Source: Acidimangrovimonas pyrenivorans
GTDB taxonomy: Bacteria; Pseudomonadota; Alphaproteobacteria; Rhodobacterales; Rhodobacteraceae
DNA: 64,000 nucleotides
Assembly (NCBI RefSeq): GCF_042643245.1
Contig: NZ_JBHRSK010000016.1
Coordinates: 98,839 to 162,838 of the forward strand
Direction of reading: 5' to 3'
The translations under genes were made by a program, and so were the position numbers. Numbering within the stretch: position 1 is the stretch's first letter; each line of letters starts with the position of its first letter. Below, in pieces: positions 8,596-17,850 of this stretch. The notes below the pieces were generated by a model, which did no database searches, was not told the DNA's origin, and saw only the letters and a program-made list of their open reading frames with translations.

Positions 8596-9312
8596 TTACA
8601 GGCAATGCGCCCGCAGCCGCTCGTAGAACGGCAGCGCCTGTTCCGCCAGCCGGGCATAGTCCCCGTCCAGCTCCGGCAACGGCCCCTCGGCGCCGTCGAA
8701 ACCGGTCGAGCGGTGGACCGCGCCGTACCAATGCGGCGCCCAGGCGCCGTCATAGGGTTTCGGTCCGGCGGGCCAGTGCAGCATCTGCTCGGTGAAGGAA
8801 ATCCCCAGCCCGGCGCAGAGCTTCGCCAGCGTTTCACGTGGCGCGGCGCGGATGTCGGCGCTGTCGACCACCAGCGGCGCGCGGCCCAGCCAATCGGCGA
8901 CCTGGTCGAACAGCTCCGCCTGCTGGGTGAAGCCGATATCGGCCAGGGTCGGCCCCTCGCGTTTCCTCGCATAGCTGGCGACGACCCGTACCGGGTGGCG
9001 GATGAGAAAGACATTCTCGCAGGTCCGCATGAAGTCCCGGGGGAAACCGGGGATCATGTGGACCGTCATGTGTTTCTGGTAAAACAGGCTCTGTTGCTGC
9101 GGAATCGGCCCTTCGCAGGCGGCGGCGACCCTGGCCGGGTCGACCTCTCCCGCGGCGATGATTTCGTCCTTCATCGGGTGGTCGATGCCGGTCACCTTCA
9201 GATAGGCGGCATAGAAGGGTTCGTCCCAGGCGGCGCAATCACCGCGGGCGGCGAAGGCATACATCATCGCCGTCGACAGGTTGCGCGGGCCGGACCACAT
9301 GGCGATGCGCAT
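8596..9312 (-). CDS. Sulfotransferase family protein
   Basis: A 238-residue protein with the P-loop-like phosphosulfate-binding segment at its N-terminus (MWSGPRNLSTAMMYAF, residues 5-20), including the Arg-Asn-Leu-Ser-Thr arrangement common to this family, and the second phosphate contact region VFLIRHPVRVVASY. The acceptor is unknown. ATG at 9312 overlaps the stop of the upstream aminotransferase as TGATG, implying translational coupling; an ATG three codons earlier is an alternative. Pairing of a sulfotransferase-like protein with a class IV aminotransferase recurs here as one operon, but I cannot say whether they act in the same pathway. Confidence 0.8.
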   Translation of the reverse strand: MRIAMWSGPRNLSTAMMYAFAARGDCAAWDEPFYAAYLKVTGIDHPMKDEIIAAGEVDPARVAAACEGPIPQQQSLFYQKHMTVHMIPGFPRDFMRTCENVFLIRHPVRVVASYARKREGPTLADIGFTQQAELFDQVADWLGRAPLVVDSADIRAAPRETLAKLCAGLGISFTEQMLHWPAGPKPYDGAWAPHWYGAVHRSTGFDGAEGPLPELDGDYARLAEQALPFYERLRAHCL

Positions 9313-10220
9313 CACCGGCATTCCCGCGCGATCAGGTCCTTGTAGAGCGCCCGGATGCGTTCGGTCATCGGCCCCATCTCGCCCGTCCCGATCACCCGCC
9401 CGTCGATCTCGCCCACCGGGGTCTGGGCGCCGAAAGTGCCGGTCAGGAAGGCCTCGTCGGCACCGTAGGTATCGACCAGCGAGTAGTTGCGCTCGTACAC
9501 CGGGATGCCCTCGGCCCGGCAAACGTCGATCACCTTCTGCCGCGTGATCCCGTTCATGCAATAGTCGCCGGTCGAGGTCCAAACCTCGCCCTTGCGGACG
9601 ATGAAGAAGTTGCAGGCGTTGGTGGTGTTGACGAAACCGTTGACGTCGAGCATCAGCCCCTCGTCCGCCCCCGCCTTCTCGGCCGCGATGCAGGCAAGGA
9701 TGCAGTTGAGCTTGGAATGCGAGTTCAGCTTGGGGTCCTGCGTCATCGGCAGCCCGCGGATATGCGGCACGGTGGCCAGCCGAATCGGCCGCGGGATCGA
9801 GGGCCGCGAATGTTCCATGATGATCGCGACGGTCGGGCCCTGCTGCGACAGCGACGGGTGCTGGAACGGGCGCGATTTCACCCCGCGCGTCACCATCAGC
9901 CTTGCATGGGCGTCGGTCTCCATCCCGTTCGCCTGCCGCAACGCCTCCAACGCCGCCACCACCCCGGCCCGGTCGAGGCCGATATCGAGGTCGAGCGCCT
10001 TGGCCGCCTCGAACAGCCGGTCGAGATGGTCGTCGAGGAAGGCCCAGCGGCCGTTATAGAGCCGCAGCCCCTCCCAGATGCCGTCGCCCAGCATGAAGCC
10101 GCTGTCGTAGATGCTGACCACGGCCTGCTCGCGCGGGACGATCCTGCCGTTGAGATAGAACAGCAGATCCGCGTTGCGCGCATCCTCCTCGGCCTGGTGG
10201 GTCGTCACATGCTCCTGCAC
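9312..10220 (-). CDS. Class IV aminotransferase (branched-chain or D-amino acid type)
   Basis: A 302-residue pyridoxal-phosphate enzyme of fold type IV. The Schiff-base lysine is K170 in NSHSKLNCIL, and the cofactor-phosphate region GFVNTTNACNFF follows at about 195-206. Members transaminate branched-chain amino acids or D-alanine, and the related aminodeoxychorismate lyases share the fold; the sequence alone does not decide. GTG at 10220 is supported by AGAGG seven bases upstream; GTG at 10208 is also possible. It overlaps the sulfotransferase gene (TGATG). It lies between that gene and the malic enzyme gene, all on the minus strand. Confidence 0.82.
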   Translation of the reverse strand: MQEHVTTHQAEEDARNADLLFYLNGRIVPREQAVVSIYDSGFMLGDGIWEGLRLYNGRWAFLDDHLDRLFEAAKALDLDIGLDRAGVVAALEALRQANGMETDAHARLMVTRGVKSRPFQHPSLSQQGPTVAIIMEHSRPSIPRPIRLATVPHIRGLPMTQDPKLNSHSKLNCILACIAAEKAGADEGLMLDVNGFVNTTNACNFFIVRKGEVWTSTGDYCMNGITRQKVIDVCRAEGIPVYERNYSLVDTYGADEAFLTGTFGAQTPVGEIDGRVIGTGEMGPMTERIRALYKDLIARECR

Positions 10221-10262
10221 CCCGAACCTCTTTTAACAGTCCCTGACAGGGCCGAAATCGCC

Positions 10263-12521
10263 CTAGCCCACCTTGCAGGCGGCGATCACGGCCATGTTGA
10301 GAATGTCGTTGACGGTCGAGGTTGTCGAGCAGATCTGGATCGACTTGTCGACGCCGGAAAGGATCGGGCCGATCACCGTCGCCCCCGCCATTTCCTGCAT
10401 CAGCTTGACCGAGATCGAGGCCGAGTGCCGCGCCGGCACCACCAGCACGTTGGCCGGACCGGTGAGGCGGCTGAACGGGTATTGCGCCATGGCGCTCATG
10501 TTCAGGGCCACATCGACGGTCATCTCGCCCTCGTATTCGAAATCCACTCCCATCCGGTCGAGCGCCTCGGGCGCCTCGTGCATCTTCATCGCACGTTCCG
10601 AGATCGGGTAGCCGAAGGTCGAGAAGGAGACGAAGGCGACGCGCGGCTCGATGCCGAGGTTGCGGGCGACGCCGGCGGATTTCACCGCGATATTGGCAAG
10701 GTCCTCGGGCTCGGGCCATTCATGGACCAGCGTGTCGGCGATCATCACCACCCGGCCCTTGTGCAGCAGGGCGGTGACGCCGACGGCGCCATCCTCGGCC
10801 CTTGCGTCGAAGACGTGGTTGATCAGGCCCAGCACATAGGCCGATTTGCGGGTCACGCCCGTCACCATCGCGTCGCCATGGCCATGGGCCAGCATCAGCG
10901 CGGCAAAGACGTGGCGGTCGCGCGCGGCAAGACGATGGATGTCCTTGCCGTCATAGCCCTTGCGCTGCAGCCGGTTGGCAAGGAACTGCTTGTAGGTATC
11001 GAGGTGGCGGGTATTGGCGGCGTTGACCACCTCGATCTCGCGCACCGCGTCGGCCAGGCCCTCGGCGGTGAGCTTTTCGCGCACATCCGCCTCGCGGCCG
11101 ACGACGATGGCATGGCCGAGGCCCGAGCGTTGATAGGCGACCGCGGCACGCAGCACGCGCGGGTCGTCGCCCTCGGCAAAGATCATCCGCGCCTGCGCCA
11201 TCCGGGCCCGGGCATGCAGGCCCTGCAGCATCGAGGCCGTCGGGTCCATCCGCGCCTTGAGGCTCAGCTCATAGGCCTCCATGTCGATGATCGGCCGCCG
11301 CGCCGCGCCGGTATCCATCCCGGCCCGCGCCACCGCCGGCGGAATGGTGTGGATCAGGCGCGGGTCGAAGGGCGTCGGGATGATGTAGTCGCGGCCGAAG
11401 GACAGCTTGCGGCCATAGGCCATCGCCACCTCGTCCGGCACATCCTCGCGCGCCAATGCCGCCAGCGCCTGGGCGCAGGCGATCTTCATCTCGTCGTTGA
11501 TCGCCCGGGCGTGGATATCCAGCGCGCCGCGGAACAGGTAGGGAAAGCCGAGCACGTTGTTGACCTGGTTCGGGTAGTCCGACCGCCCCGTCGCCACGAT
11601 CGCGTCGGGGCGCACCGCATGCGCCTCTTCCGGCGTGATCTCGGGATCCGGGTTGGCCATGGCGAAGATGACCGGGTTGTCGGCCATGCTTTCGACCATC
11701 TCCTGCGTCACCGCGCCCTTGGCCGAGACGCCGAGGAACACGTCGGCGCCCTGCATCGCATCCTCCAGCGTCCGCGCCTTGGTCTTGGCGGCATGGGCCG
11801 ATTTCCACTGGTTCATGCCCTCGGTGCGGCCCTGGTAGATCACCCCCTTGGTGTCGCACATGATGCAGTTGTCGTGCCGCGCGCCCATCGTCTTGAGCAG
11901 TTCGAGACAGGCGATGCCGGCCGCGCCGGCGCCGTTGAGGACGATCTTGCAATCCTCGATCTTCTTGCCGCTGAGCTCGAGCGCGTTGATCAGCCCGGCG
12001 GCGCAGATCACGGCGGTGCCGTGCTGATCGTCATGGAACACCGGAATGTCCATGATCTCCTTCAGCCGCTGCTCGATGATGAAGCATTCCGGCGCCTTGA
12101 TATCCTCGAGGTTGATGCCGCCGAAGGTCGGCCCCATCAGCTTGACCGCCTGGATGATCTCGTCCGGGTCCTCGGTATCGAGCTCGATGTCGATGGCGTT
12201 GACGTCGGCGAAGCGCTTGAACAGCACCGCCTTGCCCTCCATCACCGGCTTGGAGGCCAGCGCGCCCAGGTTCCCCATGCCGAGGATCGCGGTGCCGTTC
12301 GAGACCACGGCCACCATGTCGCCCTTGACGGTGTAGTCATAGGCGGTCTCGGGCCGCTCGGCGATCGCCGCCACCGGCACCGCGACGCCGGGCGAATAGG
12401 CGAGGCTCAGATCGCGCTGCGTCGCCATCGGCGTCGTCGCGACGATCTCGTATTTTCCCGGCCGCGGCTCGGAATGGTAGGCCAGCGCCTCGTCGTCGGT
12501 AATGCGGTTCTTCTTCTTCAA
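10263..12521 (-). CDS. maeB: NADP-type malic enzyme with phosphotransacetylase-like domain
   Basis: It converts malate to pyruvate and CO2 with reduction of NAD(P). The 752-residue protein has an N-terminal malic enzyme part (about 1-430; YTVKGDMVAVVSNGTAILG, HDDQHGTA, and the GAGAAG nucleotide loop) and a C-terminal phosphate acetyltransferase-like domain (about 430-752) that in related enzymes senses acetyl-CoA rather than catalysing. The start is most likely TTG at 12521 (LKKKNRITDDEALAYH), nine bases after GGAGGAGG; no ATG fits, and the frame upstream to 12701 does not look coding. It is divergent from mutS. Confidence 0.92.
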   Translation of the reverse strand: MKKKNRITDDEALAYHSEPRPGKYEIVATTPMATQRDLSLAYSPGVAVPVAAIAERPETAYDYTVKGDMVAVVSNGTAILGMGNLGALASKPVMEGKAVLFKRFADVNAIDIELDTEDPDEIIQAVKLMGPTFGGINLEDIKAPECFIIEQRLKEIMDIPVFHDDQHGTAVICAAGLINALELSGKKIEDCKIVLNGAGAAGIACLELLKTMGARHDNCIMCDTKGVIYQGRTEGMNQWKSAHAAKTKARTLEDAMQGADVFLGVSAKGAVTQEMVESMADNPVIFAMANPDPEITPEEAHAVRPDAIVATGRSDYPNQVNNVLGFPYLFRGALDIHARAINDEMKIACAQALAALAREDVPDEVAMAYGRKLSFGRDYIIPTPFDPRLIHTIPPAVARAGMDTGAARRPIIDMEAYELSLKARMDPTASMLQGLHARARMAQARMIFAEGDDPRVLRAAVAYQRSGLGHAIVVGREADVREKLTAEGLADAVREIEVVNAANTRHLDTYKQFLANRLQRKGYDGKDIHRLAARDRHVFAALMLAHGHGDAMVTGVTRKSAYVLGLINHVFDARAEDGAVGVTALLHKGRVVMIADTLVHEWPEPEDLANIAVKSAGVARNLGIEPRVAFVSFSTFGYPISERAMKMHEAPEALDRMGVDFEYEGEMTVDVALNMSAMAQYPFSRLTGPANVLVVPARHSASISVKLMQEMAGATVIGPILSGVDKSIQICSTTSTVNDILNMAVIAACKVG

Positions 12522-12648
12522 GGCCGGGATCCTCCTCCAATCCGAACGGTCATAGCGTCCCGGCAGCCCCCTGCCAACAGCGCCGATTTCCCGCTTTCCC
12601 GTCCGGGGCCGCTTTTGTAGTGTCGGCGCGCTCGCACAGGAGGAATAC

Positions 12649-15312
12649 GTGGCCGCCGACACCCCCGTCACGCCGATGATGGCGCAATATCTGGAGATCA
12701 AGGCGCAGAACGCCGATGCGCTGCTGTTCTACCGGATGGGCGACTTTTACGAGATGTTCTTCGACGACGCGGTTGCGGCGGCCGAGGCGCTCGACATCGC
12801 CCTGACCAAGCGCGGCAAGCATCTGGGCGAGGATATCGCCATGTGCGGCGTGCCGGTCCATGCCGCCGAGGGCTACCTGCTGCAGCTGATCCGCAAGGGC
12901 TTCCGCGTCGCCATCGCCGAGCAGATGGAAGACCCGGCCGAAGCCAAGAAACGCGGCTCGAAATCCGTCGTCCGGCGTGACGTGGTGCGGCTGGTGACGC
13001 CGGGAACGCTGACCGAGGAAAGCCTGCTCGAGGCACGGCGCCACAACTTCCTTGCCGCCTATGCCGAGGTCCGCGACGAGGCCGCGCTGGCCTGGGCCGA
13101 CATCTCGACCGGCGAGTTCCGCGTCATGCCCTGCCCGGCGGTGCGATTGGGGCCGGAGCTGGCCCGGCTCAGCCCGCGCGAAGTGGTCGTCAGCGAGGTG
13201 AAAGAGGCCGATCTGGCCGGAACAGTGACGGAATCCGGCGCCGCGCTCACCCCGCTCGCCCGCGCCAGCTTCGACAGCAGCGCGGCCGAAAAGCGGCTCT
13301 GCGCCCTCTACAATGTCGGCTCATTGGAAGCTTACGGCAGCTTCACCCGGGCGGAGCTGTCGGCGATGGGTGCCATCGTCGATTACCTCGAGCTGACCCA
13401 GCGCGGCAAACTGCCGCTGCTGAGGGTGCCGTTGCGCGAAAGCGCGTCGAAAACCGTCCAGATCGACGCCGCGACCCGCCGCAACCTGGAAATCACCGCC
13501 AGCCTGTCGGGCGGCCGCGAGGGCTCGCTGCTCATCGCGATCGACCGCACCGTCACCGCCGCCGGCGGCCGGCTGCTCGAACGTCGCCTGTCGAGCCCGT
13601 CGCGCGACCTCAATGAAATCCACGCCCGCCACCTCGCCGTGCGCTTCCTGCTCGATCAGCGCCGGCTGGCCGAGGACCTGCGCACCGCCCTGCGCAAGGC
13701 GCCGGACATGGACCGGGCGCTGTCGCGGCTCGCCCTCGACCGCGGCGGCCCGCGCGACCTGGCCGCGATCCGCAACGGCCTGACCCAGGCCGGCACCGTT
13801 GCCGAGGACATCGCCGCGGCCGAGGCGCCCCCGCTGCTCAACCAGGCCGCCACCGCGCTGGTCGGCCACGAGGCACTGGTCGATCTGCTCGATCAGGCGC
13901 TGGTGGCCGAACCGCCGCTGCTCGCCCGCGACGGCGGCTTCATCGCGCCGGGCTTCGACGCCGATCTCGACGAGGCCCGGACCCTGCGCGACGAGGGCCG
14001 CGGTGTGATTGCCCGGATGCAGGCGGACTACGCCGCCCAGACCGGCATCGCCTCGCTGAAGATCAAGCACAACAACGTGCTGGGCTATTTCATCGAGACC
14101 ACCGCCACCCACGCCGAGAAGATGCTCTCGGCGCCGCTCAACGAGACCTTCATCCATCGCCAGACCACGGCCAACCAGGTGCGTTTCACCACGGTCGATC
14201 TGAGCGAGATGGAAACCAAGATCCTCAATGCCGGCAACCGGGCGCTGGAGATCGAAAAGCGTCTCTATGACAGCCTGAAAGGGGCAATTCTCGACCGCGC
14301 CGCCCAGATCGGGGAAGCCGCCCGCGCCCTGTCCGAGATCGATCTCGCCGCCGCCTTCGCCGACCTCGCCGCGGCCGAGGACTGGGTCGAGCCCAAGGTC
14401 GACGACAGCCGCGCCTTCGAGGTTCAGGGCGGCCGCCACCCGGTGGTGGAACGGGCGCTGCGCAAGCAGGGCGCCGGGCCGTTCATCGCCAACGATTGCG
14501 ACCTGACCGCGGGCGACACCCCGGCGATCTGGCTGCTGACCGGCCCCAACATGGCCGGCAAATCGACCTTCCTGCGCCAGAACGCCCTCATTGCCCTGCT
14601 CGCCCAGGCCGGCAGCTACGTTCCCGCCGCCAGCGCCCATATCGGCCTGGTCAGCCAGCTCTTCAGCCGGGTCGGCGCCGCTGACGACCTCGCCCGCGGC
14701 CGCTCGACCTTCATGGTCGAGATGGTGGAAACCGCGGCGATCCTCAACCAGGCCGACGACCGGGCGCTGGTGATCCTCGACGAGATCGGCCGCGGCACCG
14801 CCACCTATGATGGGCTCTCGATCGCCTGGGCGGTGCTGGAGCATCTGCACGACGTCAACCGCTGCCGCGCCCTCTTCGCCACCCACTACCACGAGATGAC
14901 GGCGCTGGCGCAGAAGCTGGACGGGGTCGAGAACGCCACCGTCGCCGTGCGCGAATGGGAGGGCGAGGTGATTTTCCTGCACGAGGTGCTGAAAGGCGCC
15001 GCCGACCGCAGCTACGGCGTCCAGGTCGCGCGCCTCGCCGGCCTGCCCGAGGCGGTCGTCCACCGCGCCCGCACCGTGCTCGACGCGCTGGAGAAGGGTG
15101 AGCGCGAAGGCGGCGCGGCGAAACAGGCGCTGATCGACGACCTGCCGCTCTTCGCCGCCACCCCGCCGGCCCCCGCACCGCGCGCGCCCGCCGAGACGTC
15201 GCAAGTCGAAAACCGCCTGCGCGAGATCCACCCCGACGAGCTCACCCCGCTCGACGCCCTGCGCTTGATCTACGAGCTGCGCGAGGGCTTGAACGCAAAA
15301 GAGGGCCCCTAG
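12649..15312 (+). CDS. mutS: DNA mismatch repair protein MutS
   Basis: MutS finds mispairs and small loops and recruits MutL. The 887-residue protein has the mismatch-reading Phe-x-Glu at F33-E35 (MGDFYEMF), the connector, lever and clamp regions, and the ATPase with Walker A GPNMAGKST starting at about residue 632, followed by the DEIGRGTATYDG Walker B region and the ATHYHE motif. The C-terminal tail contains the short region used for tetramerisation. GTG at 12649 follows ACAGGAGG by five bases and is the clear start. The gene is divergent from maeB and convergent with grpE. Confidence 0.97.
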   Translation: MAADTPVTPMMAQYLEIKAQNADALLFYRMGDFYEMFFDDAVAAAEALDIALTKRGKHLGEDIAMCGVPVHAAEGYLLQLIRKGFRVAIAEQMEDPAEAKKRGSKSVVRRDVVRLVTPGTLTEESLLEARRHNFLAAYAEVRDEAALAWADISTGEFRVMPCPAVRLGPELARLSPREVVVSEVKEADLAGTVTESGAALTPLARASFDSSAAEKRLCALYNVGSLEAYGSFTRAELSAMGAIVDYLELTQRGKLPLLRVPLRESASKTVQIDAATRRNLEITASLSGGREGSLLIAIDRTVTAAGGRLLERRLSSPSRDLNEIHARHLAVRFLLDQRRLAEDLRTALRKAPDMDRALSRLALDRGGPRDLAAIRNGLTQAGTVAEDIAAAEAPPLLNQAATALVGHEALVDLLDQALVAEPPLLARDGGFIAPGFDADLDEARTLRDEGRGVIARMQADYAAQTGIASLKIKHNNVLGYFIETTATHAEKMLSAPLNETFIHRQTTANQVRFTTVDLSEMETKILNAGNRALEIEKRLYDSLKGAILDRAAQIGEAARALSEIDLAAAFADLAAAEDWVEPKVDDSRAFEVQGGRHPVVERALRKQGAGPFIANDCDLTAGDTPAIWLLTGPNMAGKSTFLRQNALIALLAQAGSYVPAASAHIGLVSQLFSRVGAADDLARGRSTFMVEMVETAAILNQADDRALVILDEIGRGTATYDGLSIAWAVLEHLHDVNRCRALFATHYHEMTALAQKLDGVENATVAVREWEGEVIFLHEVLKGAADRSYGVQVARLAGLPEAVVHRARTVLDALEKGEREGGAAKQALIDDLPLFAATPPAPAPRAPAETSQVENRLREIHPDELTPLDALRLIYELREGLNAKEGP

Positions 15313-15324
15313 GCCCTCTGCAAC

Positions 15325-15392
15325 TTCCTCTCAGTCCAAATATCCCACGGGGGTCCGGGGGTGTGAAACCCCCGGCGCCCGCCGCAAGCGCC
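15325..15392 (-). repeat. 3'-end repeat element, copy 2 (long form)
   Basis: Starts directly after the grpE TGA when read on the minus strand. It contains a perfect seven-base stem CCGGGGG / CCCCCGG with loop at 15355-15375, then CGTGGGATATTTGGA and a diverged AGAGGAAG end. Layout matches the shorter copies (stop codon, GC hairpin, GATATTT or GAGTATTT, purine-rich end). It also fills the gap between the convergent mutS and grpE genes, so it may act as the terminator for either. Confidence 0.6.
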
Positions 15393-15935
15393 TCAGCTGG
15401 CCGGCGTCGACGACACGCCCACCTGCGCCGGGCGCAGCAGCCGGTCATGCAGCATGAAGCCTTCGGTCATCACCTGGATGATCTGTCCCGCCTGCGTCCC
15501 CGGCAGCGGCGCCTCGAACATCGCCTCGTGCTGGTTCGGATCGAAGGTCTCGCCGACCTCGGGCGAGATCAGCACGATGCCGTGCTTGGAAAACACGTTG
15601 AGCAACTCGCGCATGGTCAGCTCGATGCCTTCCAGCAGCGACTTCTGGGTCTCGCGCTGCTCCTCGGTCACCGCCGCCAGGGCACGGCTCAGGTTGTCAT
15701 AGACCGGCAGCATGTCGCGGGCGAGTTTCGAGCCGCCATATTGCTCGGCCTCGCGCCGGTCCCGTTCGCCGCGCTTGCGGGCATTCTCGGCATCGGCCAG
15801 TGCGCGCATGAAACGCTCGCGCATCTCGTCGCGCTCGGCCCGCAGCTGTTCGATCTCCGATGTGTCGAAGATGTCTTCGCCGCCTTCAGCACCGGCCAGT
15901 TCGTCCAGGAAATCGTCTTTCTTCTCGTCTGCCAT
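15393..15935 (-). CDS. grpE: Nucleotide exchange factor GrpE
   Basis: GrpE speeds ADP release from DnaK. The 180-residue protein has a charged, helical N-terminal half (about 25-90) forming the long dimer coiled coil, and the conserved beta-domain region with GETFDPNQHEAM at about 127-138. The final residues are typical for alphaproteobacterial GrpE. The ATG at 15935 lies three bases after the hrcA stop, and its AAGGGG site overlaps the end of hrcA, so the two are co-transcribed and probably translationally coupled. dnaK and dnaJ are not in the window. Confidence 0.95.
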   Translation of the reverse strand: MADEKKDDFLDELAGAEGGEDIFDTSEIEQLRAERDEMRERFMRALADAENARKRGERDRREAEQYGGSKLARDMLPVYDNLSRALAAVTEEQRETQKSLLEGIELTMRELLNVFSKHGIVLISPEVGETFDPNQHEAMFEAPLPGTQAGQIIQVMTEGFMLHDRLLRPAQVGVSSTPAS

Positions 15936-15938
15936 TCT

Positions 15939-17009
15939 CTACCCCTTGCCCCGGTCGGAAATCAGCTTTCCAACCAGTTGCGCCGTGTAATCGACGATCG
16001 GCACGATGCGTCCGTAATTCAGCCGCGTCGGACCAATCACGCCGATGGCGCCGATGATCTTACGGTCAGCGTTCATATAGGGAGAGACCACCAGAGAGGA
16101 ACCCGAAAGTGAGAAAAGCTTGTTCTCGGAGCCGATAAAAATGCGCACACCCTCGCCCTCTTCGGCGAGTTCGAGGAATTCGGCAATGTCCCGCTTACGC
16201 TCGAGGTCGTCGAACAGATTGCGGATGCGGTCCAGCTCCTCGGCCTCGGCCGCGGATTCGAGCAGATTCGCCCGACCGCGGACGATCAGCCGCTCGTAGC
16301 GGCCGCCCTCGTCCTCCCAGACGGCGAGGCCACTTTCCACCAGCTCCCCGGCCAGCGCATCGATCTCGCGCCGGCGGGCGGCGATCTCCTTGCCGATGCT
16401 GCTGCGCAGCTCCGACAGGGTCCGTCCCTCGGCCAGCGCGTTGAGGAAATTCGCCGCCTCGCGCATCGCCGAGGGCGTGAGGCCCGGCGGCGGCGTGAAG
16501 ACGCGGTTCTCGACATGGCCGTCGCCAAAGACCAGCACGACCAGCGCGCGGCCCGGCGCCAGGCTGACGAATTCGATATGGCGGATCGGCGCCTCGTGTT
16601 TCGGCGTCAGGACAAGGCTCGCCCCCTGGGTCAGCCCGGACAGGGCGGAGCCGACACGGTCGAGCACCGCGCCCATGTCGGTTTCGTTGCTGCCCAGCGT
16701 CCGGTCGATCTTCTCGCGGTCGTCCTGATCGACGGCGCCGACTTCCAGCAACCCGTCGACGAACATGCGCAGCCCCATCTGCGTCGGCACCCGGCCGGCC
16801 GAGACATGCGGACTGTCGAGCAGGCCGAGATATTCCAGGTCCTGCATCACGTTGCGGATCGTCGCCGCACTGACCTTCTCGCTCATCGTGCGGGTCAGCG
16901 TGCGCGAGCCGACCGGGTCGCCGGAGCTCAGGTAGCCTTCGACGACACGGCGGAACACCTCGCGCGATCGGTCGTTCAACTCGGCCAGGATTTTCGAGCC
17001 TTCGGTCAT
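15939..17009 (-). CDS. hrcA: Heat-inducible transcription repressor HrcA
   Basis: HrcA represses class I heat-shock genes by binding CIRCE operators. The 356-residue protein begins with a winged-helix DNA-binding domain (about 1-80; VGSRTLTRTMSEKVSAATIRNVM style recognition region) followed by the GAF-like and dimerisation parts. ATG at 17009 is preceded by GAGGGAA; an upstream ATG at 17040 would lie inside the predicted -10 box, which argues against it. I see no CIRCE sequence in front of the gene, so autoregulation is not supported here; its likely targets such as groESL are elsewhere. First gene of the hrcA-grpE pair. Confidence 0.95.
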   Translation of the reverse strand: MTEGSKILAELNDRSREVFRRVVEGYLSSGDPVGSRTLTRTMSEKVSAATIRNVMQDLEYLGLLDSPHVSAGRVPTQMGLRMFVDGLLEVGAVDQDDREKIDRTLGSNETDMGAVLDRVGSALSGLTQGASLVLTPKHEAPIRHIEFVSLAPGRALVVLVFGDGHVENRVFTPPPGLTPSAMREAANFLNALAEGRTLSELRSSIGKEIAARRREIDALAGELVESGLAVWEDEGGRYERLIVRGRANLLESAAEAEELDRIRNLFDDLERKRDIAEFLELAEEGEGVRIFIGSENKLFSLSGSSLVVSPYMNADRKIIGAIGVIGPTRLNYGRIVPIVDYTAQLVGKLISDRGKG

Positions 17010-17036
17010 TTCCCTCGGGACCTCTTGCAGCCGTCT

Positions 17037-17065
17037 CATTAAAGGCCGCCATTCTCCGCCGTCAA
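17037..17065 (-). promoter_or_regulatory. Predicted sigma-70-type promoter of hrcA-grpE
   Basis: On the minus strand TTGACG (17065-17060) is followed after 17 bases by TTAATG (17042-17037). The -35 matches the consensus in five of six positions, the -10 is weaker. A start site near 17030 would give a leader of about 20 bases. Confidence 0.4.
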
Positions 17066-17084
17066 TCGGTGCCGTCGATCGGGG

Positions 17085-17114
17085 TTGCATCGCCGCCCGG
17101 CGGATGGGTATCTG
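17085..17114 (+). promoter_or_regulatory. Predicted promoter of rph-rdgB-ridA
   Basis: TTGCAT (17085-17090) and TATCTG (17109-17114) are 18 bases apart on the plus strand, and the -10 ends 25 bases before the rph start codon. It lies back to back with the predicted hrcA promoter. Confidence 0.4.
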
Positions 17115-17139
17115 GCAGCAAAGCAGGAAAGGATTTCCC

Positions 17140-17850
17140 ATGCGGCCTTCGGGACGACAGATAAGCGATATGCGGCCAATTTCAATCGAAACGGGCGTGA
17201 CAAAACATGCCGAGGGGTCGTGCCTGATCAAGTGCGGCGACACCCATGTCCTGTGCACCGCCTCGATCGAAGACCGGCCGCCGCCGTTCCTGCGCAATAC
17301 CGGCCAGGGCTGGGTGACGGCCGAATACGGCATGTTGCCGCGCGCCACCAACACCCGCACCCGGCGCGAGGCCGCTTCAGGCAAGCAATCGGGCCGGACC
17401 CAGGAGATCCAGCGCCTGATCGGCCGCAGCCTGCGCGCCGGCATCGACCGGCTTGCCCTTGGCGAACGCCAGATCACCGTCGATTGCGACGTGATCCAGG
17501 CCGACGGCGGCACCCGCTGCGCCTCGATCACCGGCGGCTGGGTGGCGCTGCGCCTTGCCGTGAACAAGCTGCTCAAGGCCGGGCTGGTGACGTCCGACCC
17601 GATCCTCGACCATGTCGCCGCGGTCTCCTGCGGCATCTATGCCGGACAGCCGGTGCTCGACCTCGACTATGCCGAGGACAGCGAGGCCGGGACCGACGGC
17701 AACTTCATCCTCACCGGTCACGGCCGGCTGATCGAGGTGCAGATGTCGGCCGAGGGCGCAACTTTCTCGCGCGAGGAGATGAACCAGCTGCTCGATCTGG
17801 CCGAGGCCGGCACCGCGCAGCTGATCGAAGCGCAGAAGGCAGCGATCTGA
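17140..17850 (+). CDS. rph: Ribonuclease PH
   Basis: RNase PH is a phosphate-dependent 3' exoribonuclease that trims tRNA precursors. The 236-residue protein covers the entire hexamer-forming PH domain. Conserved features include the EYGMLPRATNTR region, the arginine-rich SGRTQEIQRLIGRSLRA helix that binds tRNA, and the CDVIQADGGTRCASITG catalytic segment. ATG at 17140 has AAAGGA six bases upstream. The stop overlaps the rdgB start (TGATG), so rph, rdgB and the RidA gene form one operon, a grouping found in many alphaproteobacteria. Confidence 0.97.
   Translation: MRPSGRQISDMRPISIETGVTKHAEGSCLIKCGDTHVLCTASIEDRPPPFLRNTGQGWVTAEYGMLPRATNTRTRREAASGKQSGRTQEIQRLIGRSLRAGIDRLALGERQITVDCDVIQADGGTRCASITGGWVALRLAVNKLLKAGLVTSDPILDHVAAVSCGIYAGQPVLDLDYAEDSEAGTDGNFILTGHGRLIEVQMSAEGATFSREEMNQLLDLAEAGTAQLIEAQKAAI

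Noticed and set aside
8831..8840. GTTTCACGTG resembling half of a parS site in the sulfotransferase gene
   Set aside because: The right half (GCGCG) does not match the palindrome; it is a chance ten-base match.
9717..12620. A 967-codon plus-strand open frame opposite maeB
   Set aside because: Its translation is rich in Arg, His and Gly with no family motif, and the minus-strand gene has complete malic enzyme motifs. High GC removes stop codons from antisense frames.
17010..17139. Search for a CIRCE operator in front of hrcA
   Set aside because: No TTAGCACTC-N9-GAGTGCTAA or near match is present in the hrcA-rph gap.
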